61,415 nucleotides of DNA from Dubosiella muris (GTDB lineage Bacteria > Bacillota_I > Bacilli_A > Erysipelotrichales > Erysipelotrichaceae), in NCBI RefSeq assembly GCF_004793885.1, contig NZ_SRYG01000019.1:1-61415 (forward strand), given 5' to 3'. A program made the translations under genes and the position numbers. The notes under the pieces are model-generated. The model was not told the DNA's origin. It saw only the letters and a list, made by a program, of their open reading frames with translations, and did no database searches. Shown here piece after piece: positions 58,692 to 61,415 of this stretch. Numbering within the stretch: the first letter of the stretch is position 1; the number at the start of each line of letters is the position of its first letter.

Positions 58692-59974
58692 TATCCAAGC
58701 CAAAGCTGCGATGGGTCGCGGCCGGTCTTGTCGTTTTCGCGCTGGCGCTTTCCATCGTTTACGCGCAACGTCCCGCCGTGATCCGGCTGGGTATTTTCAC
58801 AGGTGGCGGCTGGGGCGTGCCTTCCGCATCGACATACGCGTTTGTGGACGGCATTCTCGAGCGGTTTGAAGCCGAGCATCCCGGGGTGCGGGTGGAATAC
58901 GATTCAGGAATCCGCCATGGCGACTATCCCTCGTGGATGGCCGACCGGATCCTCACAGGCGAATGTCCGGACGTGTTTTTGATTTTGGACGAGGACTTGC
59001 TCCAGTACGCCCGGCTTGGCGTGCTGAAAAACCTCAACCCGCAAATTTCGTCGGATCCCGATTTTCAACCGGATCGCTACTATCCGGGAACGCTCGAACG
59101 AGGACGCTACGACATCCAGCAGTTCGCGCTGCCGCTCGAATACAACCCCGAAATGATGTTCGTCAACATTTCCCTGCTGGAAAAGGAAGGCATTTCCATC
59201 CCGGACGAAACCTGGGATGTCGACGATTTTTACGCCATTTGCAAGCAAGTGACAAAAGATTTGGACGGCAACGGAACGATTGACCAGTTCGGCGTTTACG
59301 GCTACGACTGGCGCCACGCGATGACCGCATACGATGTCCATCTCGCCACGCAAAGCGGCAGGCTCCAGCTGAACCAGCCTTCGATCGTGACGGCGATTGG
59401 CCGGCTCAAGGAGCTGCGGCAGCTTGAACAGGAAACGCCGCCCAACCAGGACGATCTGGACGCGGGCCGCGTCGCGTTCGCTCCGATGAGCTACGCGGAG
59501 TTCATCACCTACAACCCGTATCCGTGGCGGATCAAGCGCTACGCCAATTTCGACTGGCGCTGCATTCCAATGCCTTCGCAAACGAAAGAAGACGGCTTTT
59601 ACAGCGGTTCCTCCCTTTATATGGGCATCTCGAGCCGGACGCTTTACGCCAATCTTTCGTGGTCGCTGCTCAAGGCGTTTTGCTATGAGGAGCAAAGTCA
59701 AAAAGAAATCGTGTTTAACGGCTTGGGCGTCAGTCCGATTGTTTTGGACCAGTACGATCCGGAAATTGACGGCTACTATGAAAACATCGGCATTTCCGCC
59801 ACTCTGGTCGACAACATCATGAAGAAAAATCCGCAATACAGCGTCGAACTCGACGATTCGGATCTTCTGCTGCTTGATACGCGAATCCAATCCATGATAG
59901 ATGGCGACGACGATTTGGATCTCGCGCTCATGAAACTCGAACAGGATCTCAATCTCGCGAAAAGCGAAAAGTAA
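58688..59974 (+). CDS. Extracellular solute-binding protein, family 1 type
   Basis: The 428-residue protein starts with a hydrophobic segment (about residues 9-27) that ends VYAQRP, either a signal peptide or an anchor; no lipobox Cys is present. The rest fits family 1 sugar-binding proteins: LGIFTGGGWGVPSAS, DRILTGECPDVFLILDEDLLQYA, FALPLEYNPEMMFVNISLL. It is the last gene of the operon, coupled to the regulator by ATGA. No permease genes follow, so a sensing or accessory role is likely. Confidence 0.88.
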   Translation: MISKPKLRWVAAGLVVFALALSIVYAQRPAVIRLGIFTGGGWGVPSASTYAFVDGILERFEAEHPGVRVEYDSGIRHGDYPSWMADRILTGECPDVFLILDEDLLQYARLGVLKNLNPQISSDPDFQPDRYYPGTLERGRYDIQQFALPLEYNPEMMFVNISLLEKEGISIPDETWDVDDFYAICKQVTKDLDGNGTIDQFGVYGYDWRHAMTAYDVHLATQSGRLQLNQPSIVTAIGRLKELRQLEQETPPNQDDLDAGRVAFAPMSYAEFITYNPYPWRIKRYANFDWRCIPMPSQTKEDGFYSGSSLYMGISSRTLYANLSWSLLKAFCYEEQSQKEIVFNGLGVSPIVLDQYDPEIDGYYENIGISATLVDNIMKKNPQYSVELDDSDLLLLDTRIQSMIDGDDDLDLALMKLEQDLNLAKSEK

Positions 59975-60000
59975 AAACAGGACGGCAACGTCCTGTTTTT
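59973..60000 (+). terminator. Terminator of the sensor operon
   Basis: AACAGGAC GGCAAC GTCCTGTT then T run, overlapping the stop codon region. Confidence 0.85.
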
Positions 60001-60030
60001 ATAGAAGGAAGATGAGAATATAATGGGTTT

Positions 60031-61415
60031 TTATTTTCGATATTTTTTCTTCAAGATCGCCAAAATGCCCAGCAGACTCGCTCCCGCGGTCGCGAACATT
60101 TGCGTCATGCCAGTTGCCGCTGCCGTGCTTGCCGATGGCCGGCGCGTGGAAGTCGTTCCACTTGAATTTGAGCCGCTCGTACCAGTCGATCCGCCCGTTG
60201 CCGGTTTCACCAGCTGCTTGATCGCGTTCTCAAGCGCCTTGCACGCTTCATCCACGTCCTGTTGCGACGCGTCTTGTTTGGACTGGATCGCTTTCGCGTC
60301 GTTTAACGCTTTCACAAACGCTTCCCAACTCTTGGCGGTGTAGTCCTTTTCCTTCAAGCCTTCTGCTTTTTGGATGGCCTCCTCCAGCTTCGTCTTGTCC
60401 ACAACTACCGGCTGTTCTGCTTTCTTCAGCGCCTTTTGCGCGTCATTCAGCGCTTTCGTGGCTTCATCCACCGCGTCCTGGCTCGCTTTGTCGTCTTTGG
60501 CGACTTCGTTCGCCTTGTTCAACGCGGCTGCGAACACCTTCCAGCTTTCCGGCGTGTAGTCCGCTTCATTCAATTTGCCTGCCGCCTCGATGGCCGCATT
60601 CAAATCCGTCTTATCGACAACGACTGGCGTTTCGATTTCTTTCAAACCGGCTTTGGCGGTTTCCAGATCGGCCAGCGCCTTGTCTACCGTTTTCTGATCG
60701 GCTTGCTCGTTTGCCGCAACGGTTTGCGCCGTCTTCAACGCGGCCGCGAACACATCCCAGCTTTCCTGCGTGTATGGTGCCGGATCCACTTTGGACGCTT
60801 CTTCGATCGCTTCGTTCAACGTCGTCTTGTCCACAACGACTGGTTGTTCCGGCTTCAAGGTCAATCCTTTGATGGCCGCGTTCAACGCGTTCAGCGCTTT
60901 ATCCACTTGTTCCTGCGTCATGTTTTCATTTTCAAGAACTTCGATCGCGTTTCCATACGCTTCATCAAGCGCCGCAACACTTTCCGCCGTGTACGCTTCC
61001 CGGTCGATGTTTTTCGCTTCCTCGCATGCCTTTTTCAGCGCGTCGGCATCGACAACCGGCTGCTCCGGCTTCTTCAACGCCTTTTGCGCGTCATTCAGCG
61101 CTTTCGTGGCTTCATCTACCGCGTCCTGGCTCGCCTTGTCATCTTTGGCGACTTCGTTCGCCTTGTTCAACGCGGCTGCGAACGCCTTCCAGCTTTCCGG
61201 CGTGTAGTCCGCTTCGTTCAGCTTGCCGGCCGCCTCGATCGCTTTATTCAACGCTGCCTTGTCCACAACGACTGGTTGTTCCGGCTTCAAGGTCAATCCT
61301 TTGATGGCCGCGTTCAACGCGTTCAGCGCTTTATCCACTTGGTCCTGCGTCATGTTCTCGTTTTCAAGAACTTCGATCGCGTTTCCATACGCTTCATCAA
61401 GCGCCGCAACACTTT
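60031..61415 (-). CDS. Cell-surface FIVAR-repeat protein, C-terminal part (partial)
   Basis: The frame is open to the right window edge, so only the last 460 or so residues are seen. They contain five full FIVAR modules of about 70 residues and part of a sixth, each with a YT-x-ESW-type helix and a Q-x-VD-x-A core. A Ser/Thr/Gly-rich linker follows, then a membrane helix (FATAGASLLGILAIL) and KKKYRK. There is no clean LPxTG; AAATGM lies where the sorting motif should be. FIVAR arrays usually end large secreted glycosidases or adhesins. The 5' part is missing, so the enzyme class is unknown. Confidence 0.9.
   Translation of the reverse strand, partial: SVAALDEAYGNAIEVLENENMTQDQVDKALNALNAAIKGLTLKPEQPVVVDKAALNKAIEAAGKLNEADYTPESWKAFAAALNKANEVAKDDKASQDAVDEATKALNDAQKALKKPEQPVVDADALKKACEEAKNIDREAYTAESVAALDEAYGNAIEVLENENMTQEQVDKALNALNAAIKGLTLKPEQPVVVDKTTLNEAIEEASKVDPAPYTQESWDVFAAALKTAQTVAANEQADQKTVDKALADLETAKAGLKEIETPVVVDKTDLNAAIEAAGKLNEADYTPESWKVFAAALNKANEVAKDDKASQDAVDEATKALNDAQKALKKAEQPVVVDKTKLEEAIQKAEGLKEKDYTAKSWEAFVKALNDAKAIQSKQDASQQDVDEACKALENAIKQLVKPATGGSTGTSGSNSSGTTSTRRPSASTAAATGMTQMFATAGASLLGILAILKKKYRK
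60829..61415. repeat. Long direct DNA repeats within the FIVAR gene
   Basis: About 150 bp starting at 60829 recur nearly exactly from 61261 (period 432 bp, two modules). A second pair starts near 60419 and 61071 (three modules apart). Such identity at DNA level implies recent duplication or gene conversion. Confidence 0.85.

Overview
The window looks like part of a chromosome from a Gram-positive Bacillota (Firmicutes) species of medium-high GC, probably a host-associated member of the Erysipelotrichia or a relative. Support comes from strong AGGAGG-type ribosome binding sites, RpiR and LytTR/DUF3021 regulators, a Tpx peroxidase, a cell-wall FIVAR-repeat protein, a serpin lipoprotein and a sialic-acid cluster. 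The family placement is an inference; no rRNA or tRNA gene is visible.

Layout. 0.2-6.2 kb: nitrite/sulfite reductase, YigZ, a small membrane protein and an acetyltransferase, and an ABC exporter pair with a palindromic operator over its promoter. 6.3-14.3 kb (minus strand): FMN reductase, a carboxymuconolactone decarboxylase-cupin-flavodoxin operon, and a long overlapping operon rsmD-hydrolase-corA-proC-lysR-HAD. 14.3-25.2 kb: the first copy of a repeated small-RNA locus, VanZ/RDD protein, tpx, a uracil-DNA glycosylase-like gene, a phosphatase, a degenerate type I-E CRISPR unit, MFS, aldo/keto reductase, TetR with twin operators, LytTR-DUF3021, cold-shock gene and MATE pump. 25.2-31.6 kb: DUF1292, queuosine genes tgt-yhhQ, a decayed tnpB element, an AlbA_2/Schlafen-type regulator with 11-bp phased repeats, NUDIX. 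31.6-34.7 kb: sRNA copies 2 and 3 flanking a DUF554 gene, then RpiR, HAD and a frameshifted PTS IIB. 34.8-38.5 kb: an Amt-PII fusion with an attenuator-like leader, a ZIP transporter, an acetyltransferase. 38.6-41.2 kb: a second, AT-rich AlbA_2 gene with its own 11-bp repeats, and a probable non-coding transcript. 41.2-43.9 kb: acetyltransferase, azlD, azlC, serpin. 44.1-48.9 kb: sialic-acid operon nanA-SSS-yhcH-nanK-nanR. 49.3-52.9 kb: class I ribonucleotide reductase. 52.9-60.0 kb: ABC transporter divergent from a leaderless XRE regulator, then a four-gene operon of binding protein, histidine kinase, response regulator and second binding protein with no permease. 60.0-61.4 kb: the 3' end of a FIVAR-repeat surface protein that runs off the window.

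The most novel-looking signals are: a three-copy RNA locus with promoter, 5' hairpin, pyrimidine-rich linker and terminator, whose linker pairs over 10 nt with the ribosome-binding region of the DUF554 gene lying between two copies; two AlbA_2 regulators each beside helically phased 11-bp direct repeats; an Amt-PII fusion whose leader holds a long terminator hairpin with an ANTAR-like hexaloop; several genes whose -10 box sits 6-8 nt from the start codon, implying leaderless mRNAs; and a carbohydrate-sensing-like two-component operon carrying two binding proteins but no transporter.
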